Of a DNA stretch of 64,000 bases, positions 44,901-54,825 are shown piece after piece. Source of the stretch: Mycobacterium adipatum (GTDB lineage: Bacteria; Actinomycetota; Actinomycetes; Mycobacteriales; Mycobacteriaceae); NCBI RefSeq assembly GCF_001644575.1, contig NZ_CP015596.1, forward strand, positions 2,790,001 to 2,854,000, read 5' to 3'. The position numbers and the translations under genes are program-made. The notes beneath the pieces are model-generated. The model was given only the letters and a program-made list of their open reading frames with translations, made no database searches and was not told the DNA's origin. The stretch's first letter is position 1. Each line of letters opens with the position of its first letter.

Positions 44901-46671
44901 TGTCGTACACCTGCAGATCGCCGTCGGTGGTGGTCAGGAACAGCAGGGTGCCGTCCTTGTGGACGGTGGCCCCGGTGACGGCCCCGGCGGTGTGGAACTC
45001 GGTACCGGTCGCGGCCCCGGTGCTCGTCAACACCCTGACCGTGGTGCCGCCGGTCACCGCGTAGACCGCCGCGGAATCCCGGCTGACCGCGATGACAGAT
45101 GAATCGGCGGTACCGGCAAGGAGTTTGGCGGAGTTGGTCCACGACGATGTGGTGTACACGGCGATACCGGTGGGTGTGGTCGCGTACACGCGCTTGCCGT
45201 TGGGGCTCACGGTCATCGATGTCGTACCGCTGGTGTTGGCGATCCAGGCCGCAATGCGATTGGTCGAGGTGCTCAGTTTGGCCATCTTGCCGGTCGCATT
45301 GCCGATGTACAGTGCGCCACCGGACGGGCTGATCGCCAGCGCGGTCGGGGTGAAGCGCAGCGCGATCTGGCGCCGCACGGTGTTGGTGGCGGTGTCGATC
45401 ACGGCGATGGAGCGGTTCCCGGCATCGGCCACGTAGGCCGTCCGGCCGTCGGCCTTCACCACCACCGCGACCGGGTTGGTGCCGACCGGAATCGTCGAGA
45501 CGACCGTGCCGTCGATGGTGTTGATGACCGTGACGGTTCCCGCGGCCGAATTCACGAGGTATGCACGGCTATTGGTGGCAGCCACCGCACCCGGCCGGTC
45601 GCCGGTGGGTATCGGGTCGAGCAGCTGAACCGGCGTCGGGTCGACGGGGACGGCCACCGTCGCGACGACCTTGGCCGTCGTGCCGTCACTGACCGTCACG
45701 GTGAACACCGCGTCGGGCATGCTGGTCAGCCCGGCCCGGACACGTTGGGCCGCGGTCGGGGTGTAGGTGAACACGCCGGTGGAGCTGAATGTCAGGCCGC
45801 CCTCGGTGGGCCGGGTGAGCAGCGCGTAGGTGAGCCTGGCGCCCTCGGGATCGGTCGCCACGACGCGTCCGTTGACCGCGCCCGTGGTCGGGTCGGGGTT
45901 GCCGAGCACCGGGTCGCCGAGTACCGGGGCGATATTGGTGGCGGCGGCGACGGTCATGGCGGCCGGTGCCGATGCCGCCGTGGGAGCGGGGGAGAGACCG
46001 AGTTGACGCCGAGCCGCGGCCAGCAGTACCCACAGGCCGGGGAACTCGACGGTCGCACCGGACCGGCTGCCGTGCAACGGTGCGGCCAGGGCCGACAGCA
46101 CGGTGCTGATCACCTTTGCCGGCGTCGGCAGTGTCGGTTCCGGGACCGACTGCGGCGTGGGGTTGCTCACGGTGGCCGCGGCGATCATCGGAGTGGTCAC
46201 GGGCGCGGGATCGGCGGCGCGCAGCACCGTCGGCGCCACCGGTTCCGCCGACACCTCGGGAACCGGGGCGGTCGCGATTCGGGCGGTGCGCCGTGGGCCG
46301 GCCACGGTGCGGGGCTTCTTCTTCGGCGTCGCAGATCGCAGCGCGGGACGCTCGGATGTCGGCGCGGACGCGGCGGTCGGCGGATCCGGTTCGGCGGGGG
46401 TCGGGTCGGCCGCCGGCGTGGCACCGGAGGTCGGGTCCTGAGTCGAGCTATCAGAGGTGGCTGAGCCGTCCGAGGTGCCCGAGCCGTCCGAGGGGCCCGA
46501 GCTGGAGTCGGCCTGGCCGGTGCCGGACCCGCCGGTGTCCGGGTCGGCCCATACCGGTGCCGGGACCGCGATCGCCGAGCCGATGCCCAGGGCCACCGCC
46601 AGTGCGCCGACCCGGCCCACGTGGCGCGCGCAGCCCGTTGTCCTGGAGTCCCTCACGACCCACGCCTCCAT
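41926..46671 (-). CDS. Giant secreted protein: VCBS repeats, YVTN beta-propeller and M4 (thermolysin-like) metallopeptidase
   Basis: The product has 1581 residues from ATG 46671; an upstream ATG at 46722 would add 17. In order it has a signal sequence (RVGALAVALGIGSAIAVPAPVWA, about 20-42), a long S/G/P/E-rich linker and one VCBS/Ig-like repeat (about 265-345). A seven-stranded YVTN-type propeller follows (about 355-640), then four cadherin-like VCBS repeats (about 645-1080) with TDADGDRLT and FTYTPTATAR units. Next come an FTP/PepSY propeptide-like region (about 1100-1290) and a C-terminal M4 peptidase. HEYTH (1410-1414) and NESYAD (Glu1434) supply zinc ligands, and His1499 (VHSNSG) is the expected catalytic base. 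The catalytic set looks complete. It lies where glnE and glnA1 are near neighbours in M. tuberculosis. Confidence 0.85.
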   Translation of the reverse strand: MEAWVVRDSRTTGCARHVGRVGALAVALGIGSAIAVPAPVWADPDTGGSGTGQADSSSGPSDGSGTSDGSATSDSSTQDPTSGATPAADPTPAEPDPPTAASAPTSERPALRSATPKKKPRTVAGPRRTARIATAPVPEVSAEPVAPTVLRAADPAPVTTPMIAAATVSNPTPQSVPEPTLPTPAKVISTVLSALAAPLHGSRSGATVEFPGLWVLLAAARRQLGLSPAPTAASAPAAMTVAAATNIAPVLGDPVLGNPDPTTGAVNGRVVATDPEGARLTYALLTRPTEGGLTFSSTGVFTYTPTAAQRVRAGLTSMPDAVFTVTVSDGTTAKVVATVAVPVDPTPVQLLDPIPTGDRPGAVAATNSRAYLVNSAAGTVTVINTIDGTVVSTIPVGTNPVAVVVKADGRTAYVADAGNRSIAVIDTATNTVRRQIALRFTPTALAISPSGGALYIGNATGKMAKLSTSTNRIAAWIANTSGTTSMTVSPNGKRVYATTPTGIAVYTTSSWTNSAKLLAGTADSSVIAVSRDSAAVYAVTGGTTVRVLTSTGAATGTEFHTAGAVTGATVHKDGTLLFLTTTDGDLQVYDTRTHTPQTTLHTAAGALAASPDGMQLYLTDAAAGVLHVVSLVPDNQRPEVAAPTGTGDPVTGKVTGSTGVTDADGDRLTITVLTKPSKGTIAFGPDGTFTYTPTATARHLAAADTAPLSALTDTVTITVDDGRRGVVQQTITIAIVPANVDPTVKVTIGKPNSSTGVITGTVKATDANGDRIYYDGTTATLKGTLVVGADGRFTYTPTATARHAAATADPSARTETFTITVDDGHGGVLAVPVTMAISPRNSAPTAASITGLDTDFATGRVTGALSVTDADLDPLRFTVPTGPTRGSVVLHTDGTFSYTPSAAARAAGTSTDSFTVRIDDGHGATQTLAVSVTVAASAPGDDLPVAGTITYATNSITGVVTGQIQVSDSSPLSYLLASATPTSGTLTVNQGTGAFVFTPNTVARYRAWFTPEEDTLSFTVSALDGTHGIPVDVSVPISAVHPDVDGTLTLAELRNLALTGHVDIGRNKEGKIRNIDGTFTVDTVTDPTSAAALLNRVSTLLGIPAGFARAGDITVSTNDFGSVFYRLSPKINGLRVLGSELVLSTDSSGTVTGLISNYDPAITAVSTVPIGTVDRASKVIDLLKADVVSDLGGSPSQATRDAFLATLHFDTELVFYHEDLNNPPQLAWHVHVTSAPDSAYPSVGVRYIVAANGTKPGAIISEFASAQHALAPVRSSGTDQLGKVRTVMAANTGSSIVLTDAGRNITTYATTYQSTWSGLPSIPGSVVGYTTSWLRSAVSAQANMIRVFDYYTDVLGRNSFDDNGAEIKMSIDYNPGGVSASGWRNAAWTGSVMVFGDAGSTQAALDLVAHEYTHAVVQYVNGLAYLGESGAMNESYADIMGALIENKTGTARWLFAEDAYGNPYRNMADPSDYRQPEHYGNLLVDPCGCNANDDFDYVHSNSGIMNFAAYQMMEATRDQVSGEQWARVFYDSLYRLPSTAKFVDARYAIISSARAQGLGSAQIEAIKTAFDAVGIRADEPA

Positions 46672-46804
46672 TCCGACGCCGGTCAATTGACGGCAACGAC
46701 AACCTGCCTGGAAGTAGACCACAAAAGGTGCTCCGACCGGAGGCGATGGCGCGTTTGGGTGCGCACCCGGCTACTGATAGACCGGCTAATGATAGAACTG
46801 ATCG

Positions 46805-47434
46805 ATGAGCCAGCCGTTCGCCGAGATCACTGCCGACGAGCACGACCGTCGGGCCGCCTTGCACGGCCCGTTGACGGCCGCCGTGCGGCGGCTGGTCGAG
46901 GCCAGCATCAGCACCGGCGCCGACTGCGAGACGATTCGCCGGGCGCAACGGGCGCTCGAAGAGATCGCGGACACGCTGGAGCAGCAGCGACACGACGATC
47001 CTCGCACCATGCGGCACGCCGAGACGGGTCGGCCGATCAGCTGGGCCGACCCGGTGATCGGACTACGCAACCCGATCGCGCCGCCGCTGACCGTCGAGCA
47101 CACCGAGTCGGGGCGCTGCTGGGCCGAATTTACCCTGGGTGCGCCCTATGAGGGCCCGCCCGGGCGGGTGCACGGCGGCATCTGTGCGCTGGTGCTCGAC
47201 CATATTCTCGGCGAGGTGGCCAGCGAGGGCCTGCGCAAACCCCGATTCACCGGCACGCTCACGCTGAAGTATCTGCGCGGCACCCCGCTCGGACCGCTGC
47301 GCGCCGAGGCCTGGGTGGATCGCACCGAAGGCATCAAAGCGTTTGCCCGCGGGCAGATCCTGGACGCCGAGGGTGTGACGGTGGAAGCCGAGGGCATTTT
47401 CATCATGCCCGCGTGGGCGCGGGAAGCGGGCTAG
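46805..47434 (+). CDS. PaaI/hotdog-fold thioesterase
   Basis: The 209-residue protein has a helical N-terminal extension (about 1-65) and a hotdog domain (about 85-205) with YEGPPGRVHGGICALVLDHILGEVA, the 4HBT-type GxVHGG loop and the catalytic-type acidic residue on the long helix. It probably hydrolyses an acyl-CoA thioester. Its 3' end overlaps the convergent DoxX gene by 4 bp. Confidence 0.87.
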   Translation: MSQPFAEITADEHDRRAALHGPLTAAVRRLVEASISTGADCETIRRAQRALEEIADTLEQQRHDDPRTMRHAETGRPISWADPVIGLRNPIAPPLTVEHTESGRCWAEFTLGAPYEGPPGRVHGGICALVLDHILGEVASEGLRKPRFTGTLTLKYLRGTPLGPLRAEAWVDRTEGIKAFARGQILDAEGVTVEAEGIFIMPAWAREAG

Positions 47435-47847
47435 CTTTTGCGCCGGAGCACGCTGTCCAGTGCAATCGAACCGCCGCCGAGGAACACCAGCAGCAGGAAG
47501 CCGAAACAGAACAGCACGGCGGGTTCGCCACCGTTGTCGATGGGCCAGAACGCCGTCGGCAGGTGTGCGCTGAAGTAGGCGTAGGCCATCTCGCCGGAGG
47601 CGACGAAGGCGGCGATGCGGGTGAACAGGCCGGTCAGAATCAACAGGCCGAGAACCAGTTCGATCACCCCGGCGTACCAGTACGGCCAGGTTCCCATCGG
47701 GACGGTGCCGCTGGGCATCGCGGTGGGGAACCCGAGCAGCTTCTGCGTGCCGTGCAGGGTGAAGAGCAATCCGAACACGATCCGAAAGATCGAGAGGACC
47801 ACGGGCGCGAACTGCGTCAGCTTGGTGTCGATGTCAGACGATGCCAT
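47431..47847 (-). CDS. DoxX-family membrane protein
   Basis: The 138-residue protein has four predicted helices and the family features VVLSIFRIVFGLLFTLHGTQKLLGFP and WYAGVIELVLGLLILTGLFTRIAAFVASGEMAYAYF. DoxX-like proteins are linked to redox or thiol stress in mycobacteria. It is a tandem paralogue of the next gene, about 30 bp downstream of it. Confidence 0.88.
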   Translation of the reverse strand: MASSDIDTKLTQFAPVVLSIFRIVFGLLFTLHGTQKLLGFPTAMPSGTVPMGTWPYWYAGVIELVLGLLILTGLFTRIAAFVASGEMAYAYFSAHLPTAFWPIDNGGEPAVLFCFGFLLLVFLGGGSIALDSVLRRKS

Positions 47848-47880
47848 GCGTCCATAATAGGACCACGGTCCGCTTATCTC

Positions 47881-48306
47881 CTAGCCCGCGGGTGTCCGTG
47901 TGCGCAGTCTGTCCACGGAGAAGGGCCCGGGCCCGGTGAATACCAGCAGGAAGAACACGAAGCAGAACGCGATCGCGTCGAGCCCGCCGTTACCGCCGTA
48001 TTCCGGCGGCGCGATCGGCCACAGTCCCATCGGTTGGTGTTGCCAGAAGTAGGCCACCGCCATCGCGCCGGAGGCGATGAATGCCGCTGCGCGGGTGAAC
48101 AACCCAACCATGATGAGCAGGCCGCACACCAGCTCGATCACCCCCGCGTACCAGGCCGGCCAGGAGCCGACGGGGATGGACATGGTGAGCGGCCAGTCGA
48201 AGATCTTCGAGGTGCCGAACAGGGTGAACAGGAAACCGAACACGACCCGGAGCAGACTGAGCACTGCCGGTGCGAGCGCGTCCAGGCGAGCGGACAGGTT
48301 GATCAT
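47881..48306 (-). CDS. DoxX-family membrane protein, tandem paralogue
   Basis: The 141-residue product starts MINLSARLDALAPAVLSLLRVVFGFLFTLFGTSKIFDWP and ends with a proline-rich tail. It is highly similar to the following gene, with WYAGVIELVCGLLIMVGLFTRAAAFIASGAMAVAYFWQH. This indicates a local duplication; the two may form a heteromer. ATG 48306 is chosen because the longer frame has no coding character. Confidence 0.87.
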   Translation of the reverse strand: MINLSARLDALAPAVLSLLRVVFGFLFTLFGTSKIFDWPLTMSIPVGSWPAWYAGVIELVCGLLIMVGLFTRAAAFIASGAMAVAYFWQHQPMGLWPIAPPEYGGNGGLDAIAFCFVFFLLVFTGPGPFSVDRLRTRTPAG

Positions 48307-48512
48307 GTCTGGCAACCCTACCGACCGAGGGTGACACGTTGCCGCGTGTCGGTGTCGGGAATCTGCAGCAGTTGTGCGCGCCATCGATCGCGGGGTGACA
48401 TGTGTTCACGGTAAGCGGTACCGACGAAACCACCCGCACCACAATCGACTCGGCGATCGCGGCGCGGGTGGCGTCGTCAGGTGCGGACCCTACGGGTCAG
48501 ACGTCGTAATGG
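48307..48512. other. Intergenic region between glnA1 and the DoxX pair
   Basis: This 206-bp segment holds no gene. AGACGTCGTA is repeated at 48499-48508 and 48515-48524, the second copy entering the glnA1 3' end. A short hairpin GACCC-TAC-GGGTC at about 48486-48498 could help end glnA1 transcription. Promoter elements for the DoxX genes are not obvious. Confidence 0.4.
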
Positions 48513-49949
<1,437 letters not shown>

Positions 49950-49999
49950 TACAAGTTCTCCTTTTCTGGTGACCCGCGCGTTGACGCTATGGACACGAT

Positions 50000-50037
50000 G
50001 TTGCACGGTCATCAACCATATGTTGCGTCGAAGTTAC
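50000..50037 (-). promoter_or_regulatory. GlnR-type binding box upstream of glnA1
   Basis: On the minus strand the order is GTAAC (50033-50037), n6, GCAAC (50022-50026), n6, TTGAT (50011-50015), n6, GCAAC (50000-50004). This is the a1-b1-a2-b2 arrangement with 6-bp spacers of the actinobacterial GlnR consensus (GTnAC-n6-GAAAC twice); the second a-site is weak. It lies about 50-90 bp before the glnA1 start, where GlnR activation under nitrogen limitation is known in mycobacteria. Confidence 0.65.
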
Positions 50038-50062
50038 GCAATGCCTCTTGAGCGGCCCGCCC

Positions 50063-50068
50063 TATGCT
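50063..50068 (+). promoter_or_regulatory. -10 box, leaderless type
   Basis: TATGCT is followed by 7 nt and ATG 50076, fixing the RDD-protein start. Confidence 0.5.
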
Positions 50069-50075
50069 GGTCGGC

Positions 50076-50543
50076 ATGGCCCGCGAGATCTCATCCTGGT
50101 TGTCCGGACCGGAACCCACAAGCTCGGGTGGCGTGGGTGATGAGTACCCCGGGCACCGGCTCGGACTGCCCCGCACCGGGCCGGGCTCGATCGCCGGATT
50201 CGGGCGTCGCGCGGCTGCGCTGCTGGTGGACTGGTTGATCGCCTACGGACTGGCCGCGCTCGCGATGAGCCTGGGGCTGCTGTCGCTGCAGGCATTGTCC
50301 ACCGCGGTCCTGCTGATCTGGCTGCTGTTGGGCGCCGCCTCGGTCCGGTTGTTCGGTTTCACGCCCGGCCAGATGGCGCTCGGGTTGATGGTGGTGTCGG
50401 TGGACAACCGCCGCCATGTCGGTATCGGTCGGGCGCTGGCCCGGGGTGTGCTGGTAGCGCTGGTGATTCCGCCGCTGTTCACCGACAGCGATCAGCGCAG
50501 CCTGTCCGACCTGGCGACCAAGACTGCCGTGGTGCGCCGGTGA
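50076..50543 (+). CDS. RDD-family membrane protein (Rv2219A type)
   Basis: The 155-residue protein has an N-terminal soluble part, then RRAAALLVDWLIAYGLAALAM (RDD motif region) and further hydrophobic helices, with the G-F-T-PGQMALGLMVVSVD loop typical of RDD proteins. Function is unknown. It is divergent from glnA1, as in M. tuberculosis. Confidence 0.88.
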   Translation: MAREISSWLSGPEPTSSGGVGDEYPGHRLGLPRTGPGSIAGFGRRAAALLVDWLIAYGLAALAMSLGLLSLQALSTAVLLIWLLLGAASVRLFGFTPGQMALGLMVVSVDNRRHVGIGRALARGVLVALVIPPLFTDSDQRSLSDLATKTAVVRR

Positions 50544-50571
50544 GCGCTCGCGCGAAGAGCAGCGGGCACAG

Positions 50572-52396
50572 TTAGCGCTCCTGGCGGACCTTGCCGTCCA
50601 TCATCGTCATGGTGACCACCGCACGGTGGATATCGTGTGGGTCGATGTCCGCCGATGTTGCGATCCAGCACGATCAGGTCGGCACGCTTACCGGCCTCCA
50701 GCGAGCCCACCTTGTCCTCCATGCGGAGCTGATACGCCGCCCCCAGAGTGTTGGCGTGCACCGCCTCGGCGACCGTCAGCGTCTGGTCGGCCGGGGCCAA
50801 AACCGGTGCGTCCGGCTGCCCGATCAACTGCCGGGTGACGCCGATCTGGATCGAGTCCAGCGGTTTGTAGGTCGAGAAATAGCCTGCCGCAGGCCAATCG
50901 GTGCCCAGCGAGATCCGCCCGCCCGTCGTCAGTACGTCCCGGGTGCGATAGAAGAGGTCCTGCCGTGGCCGGCCGTAGCGCGCGGCCATGTTCGTGACGG
51001 TGTCGGGATCCGCCGACATCCAGTTCGCGGAGAACTGTGCGATGACACCGAGCTCACCGAAGCGGGCCGAGTCGGGGTCCTCGACGTAGACCAGATGGGC
51101 GATGGTGTGCCTGCGGTCGCGTGCGGGATTCGCCTCGATCGCGGCCTCGATCGCGTCCAACGCGGTGCGGGCGGTGCGCTCGCCGCAGGCGTGGACGTGC
51201 ACGTCGAAACCGGCGGCGTCCACCGCGCCGATCAGCTGTCGCCACTGGTCGCCGGTGAACGGTGACGCCCCGATCGAATCCGGTTTGTCTGCATAGGGTT
51301 CCAACAACCAGGCGGTGTACCCGCCCTGCGTGCCGTCGCCGATGATCTTCACCGCGCCGACCTGGACCAGGTCGGTCGAGACCCGTTGACGGATGTCGCG
51401 CAACGTCGCGACGGCGGTATCGACCGGTGGGGATTTCACGCTGTAGGACGCGACGACGCGGAACGGCAGGGTGCCGTCGGCCTCGCGGTCGGAGTAGAGC
51501 TGGATCAACGCGGCCTGGTCGTCGCCGATGGGTGGCACGCCGGCGTCGAACACCGACGTGATCCCGGCCGCCGACGCCTTGGGCAGCCAGCTGCGCAGCA
51601 AGGTGCCCATCGTCTCGGGAGTGATTGGCTCGATGGCGTTGACCAGACCGAGAACCGCGTTGACCTCCAGCACGTAGCCGGTCGGCTCACCATGTTCGTC
51701 GCGCACGTAGTAACTGAACCCGGGGATCGGGTCCGCGGTGTCGCGGGTGATGCCGGCCGCGTCGAGCGCCGTGCTGTTGGCCCACAGGCTGTGCCCGTCG
51801 ATGGCGAAGAAGAACCCCGGCCGGTCCGGGAGCACCCGGTCCAAGTCGGCACGCGTCGGTCCGTCGGGGCCGAACATGTCCACCCGCCAACCGAATCCGC
51901 GCACCGGGCCGGTCGGGTTGTCCGTCGCGTAGCGCTCGATCGCGGCCAGCGCGTCGGCGCCCGTCGGTACCTGCAGGTCTACCCCGGAGGTGAGGAACGC
52001 TCCCAGGAAGGGATGGATGTGTCCCTCGACGAACCCGGGCATCAGCAGCTTGCCGCCCAGGTCCACCACCCGGGTCTGCGGTCCGGCCAGCGCCATGGCG
52101 CCGGCTTGCGAGCCCACATAGGAGATGGTGTTGCCGGTGACGGCCAGGCCCTGTGCCCAGGGGTCGGCGCCGGTGACGGTGTAGATCGGGCCGTTGTGGA
52201 ACACGAAGTCCGCGACCGGATCCACGCCGGGCGCCGATGTCGGGGTGGGCGCGGGTGCCGAGCCGTCGGTACAGGCCGCGACCGTCCCGACGGCCGTCGC
52301 CGCCAGCACCGCGGTGGCGGCGCGCAGCAGCGCACGGCGGGTCGGCGTCGGATTCAGTGCGGCGAAATGCGGTGCCCAGTCACACGCGGTGCACAT
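50572..52396 (-). CDS. Tat-type lipoprotein amidohydrolase (YtcJ/amidohydrolase-3 family) with apparent C-terminal frameshift
   Basis: The N-terminus has a twin-arginine signal PTRRALLRAATAVLAATAVGTVAAC with a lipobox-like Cys. The amidohydrolase core has MPGFVEGHIHPF (metal histidines), HVHACGERTA, HTIAHLVYV and SLGTDWPAAG. After RADLIVLDRNI the uninterrupted frame continues into unrelated sequence to 50492, overlapping the RDD gene. Shifting frame at about 50649-50653 gives the family-typical ending ADIDPHDIHRAVVTMTMMDGKVRQER, with a stop at 50572-50574. So one base is inserted (or two lost). It may be a real mutation or a sequence error. Confidence 0.8.
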
Positions 52397-52460
52397 GCGC
52401 CCGCCCGGATGTCATGCGGGACATCTAAACAGGACGGGACGAGAAATTTTGCGGTTGCGA

Positions 52461-53213
52461 CTATTTGCGGCGCACGGTGCGCTGCACGCCGCGCATCTTG
52501 GCGTTGCCCGGCATCGGGCCCTTGGGCATGGCCGCCGGCCCGATCTTGGAACCCAGCGCCACCAGGCGGGACTCCAGCGAATCGATCTGCTTGACGGTGA
52601 TGTTGGCGGGCAGCTTGTTCAGATGCCGCTCCAGCTTGGCCAGCGGAACCTCGCCCTCGCCGTTGCCGACCATGATGTCGTAGATCGGCACGTCGCCGAC
52701 GAGGCGGGCGGTGCGTTTCTTCTCTTGGGCCAGCAGCGGTTTCACCCGCGAGGCCGCACCTTCACCGACGAGCAGCACCCCGGGACGGCCGATCACCCGG
52801 TGCACCGCATCGAAATGTCCGGTGGCCGCGACACCGGGGGTGACCCGCCATTTGCCGCGCAGGTTGTCCAGCGCCCAGGCCGCCGCGCCGGTCTGGCCCT
52901 CGGCCTTCTTGTACACCGACTTCTGCGCGCGCCGGCCGAAGATGATGAACGCGACCAGGGCGCCGAGGATGACGCCGAGCGGGATCAGCAGATAGGTGGT
53001 GAAGCCACCGGCGACGATGCCCAGTGCCACCGATGCCGCGACGATGACGACGAACGCGCCCACCATGTAGGGCAGCAGCCGCTTGTCCTCTTTGCGCTGG
53101 ATCTGGAATGCCTGCCAGAGCTGGCTGCGCCGCTGCTTGGAGGCCGCCTTGCGGGCGGCCTTCGCCTCGGCCTTGGCGGCCTTGGTCTGGGCCGGGTTAC
53201 GCGATTTCGCCAT
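52461..53213 (-). CDS. DUF4191 membrane protein (Rv2219 type)
   Basis: The 250-residue protein has a basic alanine/lysine N-terminus (AKAEAKAARKAASKQRRSQ), two membrane helices (about 50-70 and 75-95, MVGAFVVIVAASVALGIVAGG and YLLIPLGVILGALVAFIIFG), and a soluble C-terminal domain with RPGVLLVGEG. ATG 53213 is chosen; the frame upstream is the shadow of lipA. It is the last gene of the sucB-lipB-lipA operon, as in M. tuberculosis. Confidence 0.9.
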   Translation of the reverse strand: MAKSRNPAQTKAAKAEAKAARKAASKQRRSQLWQAFQIQRKEDKRLLPYMVGAFVVIVAASVALGIVAGGFTTYLLIPLGVILGALVAFIIFGRRAQKSVYKKAEGQTGAAAWALDNLRGKWRVTPGVAATGHFDAVHRVIGRPGVLLVGEGAASRVKPLLAQEKKRTARLVGDVPIYDIMVGNGEGEVPLAKLERHLNKLPANITVKQIDSLESRLVALGSKIGPAAMPKGPMPGNAKMRGVQRTVRRK

Positions 53214-53217
53214 TGGA

Positions 53218-54162
53218 TCAGGATACGGGTGGTGCCGCGGATGCCCGCACCCGTGCCGCCTGCTCATAGAGCCGGCCCGCCCGGTAGGACGACCGCACCA
53301 GCGGACCGGCCAGCACACCGGCGAATCCGATGCCCTCGGCGAAGGTGGTGAACTCGACGAATTCGTCGGGATGGACCCAGCGATCCACCGGGTGATGCCG
53401 CGCCGACGGCCGCAGGTACTGGGTGATGGTGACGATGTCGCAGCCGGCTTCGTGCAGGTCGACCAGGGCGGTGCGCACCTCGTCGGGGGTCTCGCCCATA
53501 CCCAGGATGAGGTTGCTCTTGGTGACCAGACCGAAATCGCGGGCGGCGGTGATGACGTCGAGGCTGCGCTGGTAGCGGAAGGCGGGCCGGATCCGCTTGA
53601 AGATGCGCGGCACGGTCTCGACGTTGTGCGCGAACACCTCAGGGCGTGACTCGAAGACCTCTTCGAGCTGCTCGGGGTTGCCGTTGAAGTCCGGGGCCAG
53701 CAGTTCGACGCCGGTGTTCGGGTTGAGCGCGTGGATCTGGCGGACGGTCTCGGCGTAGAGCCAGGCGCCGCCGTCGGGCAGGTCGTCACGGGCCACCCCG
53801 GTCACCGTCGAGTAGCGCAGGCCCATCGCCTGCACGCTCTCGGCGACGCGGCGCGGCTCGTCACGGTCGAGTGCGGCGGGCTTGCCGGTGTCGATCTGGC
53901 AGAAGTCGCAGCGCCGCGTGCACTGTTCGCCGCCGATCAGGAAGGTGGCCTCGCGGTCTTCCCAGCATTCGTAGATGTTGGGGCAGCCCGCCTCCTCGCA
54001 CACGGTGTGCAGGCCCTCGCGCTTCACCAGCGATTTGAGTTCGGTGTACTCCGGGCCGGTGCGCAGCGTGGTCTTGATCCACGGGGGCTTGCGTTCGATG
54101 GGGGTCTCGGCGTTGCGCACCTCGAGGCGCAGCAGCTTACGGCCTTCGGGGACGACACTCAC
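53218..54162 (-). CDS. lipA: Lipoyl synthase LipA
   Basis: This 314-residue radical-SAM enzyme inserts sulfur into octanoyl-protein to make lipoate. The auxiliary cluster cysteines are [12 protein letters not shown] (55, 60, 66) and the SAM cluster is CTRRCDFC (81, 85, 88). GTG 54162 overlaps the lipB stop (GTGA). It modifies the lipoyl domains of SucB encoded upstream in the same operon. Confidence 0.97.
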   Translation of the reverse strand: MSVVPEGRKLLRLEVRNAETPIERKPPWIKTTLRTGPEYTELKSLVKREGLHTVCEEAGCPNIYECWEDREATFLIGGEQCTRRCDFCQIDTGKPAALDRDEPRRVAESVQAMGLRYSTVTGVARDDLPDGGAWLYAETVRQIHALNPNTGVELLAPDFNGNPEQLEEVFESRPEVFAHNVETVPRIFKRIRPAFRYQRSLDVITAARDFGLVTKSNLILGMGETPDEVRTALVDLHEAGCDIVTITQYLRPSARHHPVDRWVHPDEFVEFTTFAEGIGFAGVLAGPLVRSSYRAGRLYEQAARVRASAAPPVS

Positions 54163-54815
54163 GCCGTCGATGCTACGCGGATCTGTCCGTCCAGAACGCC
54201 GGAGACGGCGTCCGCGACCGCGGTGGTGACATCTTTCACTCCGACCTCGCGGCCCAGTTCAGCGGTCAGCGAGGTCACCCCGGCGTCGGCGATGCCGCAC
54301 GGGATGATGCCGCCGAAGGCGCCCAGGTCGCAGTCGCAGTTCAGGGCGAAACCGTGCTGGGTCACCCCGCGGGCCACCCGGATGCCGATCGCGCCCACCT
54401 TGCGGGTGCCATCCACCCAGACACCCGAGCGACCGTCCACCCGCCCGGTCGCCAGCCCCAGGTCGGCGCACACCGTGATCAGCGCTTCCTCAAGGCGGCG
54501 CACGAAATTCACCACGTCCAGCGGTTCGGCGAGCCCGATGATCGGATAGCCCACCAGCTGGCCCGGTCCGTGCCAGGTGATCTTGCCGCCGCGGTCGGTG
54601 TCGACCACCGGGACACCGTCGGCGGGTCGTTCCTCCGGCAGGGTGCGCTTACCCGCGGTATAGACCGGTGGATGCTGCAGCAGCAGCAGCGTGTCGGGGC
54701 CGCCGGCCACCCGCTCCGTGGCGATCTCCCGCTGTAGCTGCCAGGCCTCCCGGTAGTCGACGGTGCCCAGCAGCTTGATCTGCAGGGGAGCCGAGGAGGA
54801 CCGGATGGATTGCAT
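54159..54815 (-). CDS. lipB: Octanoyltransferase LipB
   Basis: The 218-residue enzyme moves octanoate from acyl carrier protein to lipoyl domains. It has [34 protein letters not shown], the catalytic lysine in [11 protein letters not shown] and the catalytic cysteine in [20 protein letters not shown] 54815 is chosen for the family N-terminus. It is coupled to lipA and about 10 bp after the epimerase gene. Confidence 0.96.
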   Translation of the reverse strand: MQSIRSSSAPLQIKLLGTVDYREAWQLQREIATERVAGGPDTLLLLQHPPVYTAGKRTLPEERPADGVPVVDTDRGGKITWHGPGQLVGYPIIGLAEPLDVVNFVRRLEEALITVCADLGLATGRVDGRSGVWVDGTRKVGAIGIRVARGVTQHGFALNCDCDLGAFGGIIPCGIADAGVTSLTAELGREVGVKDVTTAVADAVSGVLDGQIRVASTA

Positions 54816-54825
54816 CCTGTCAACG

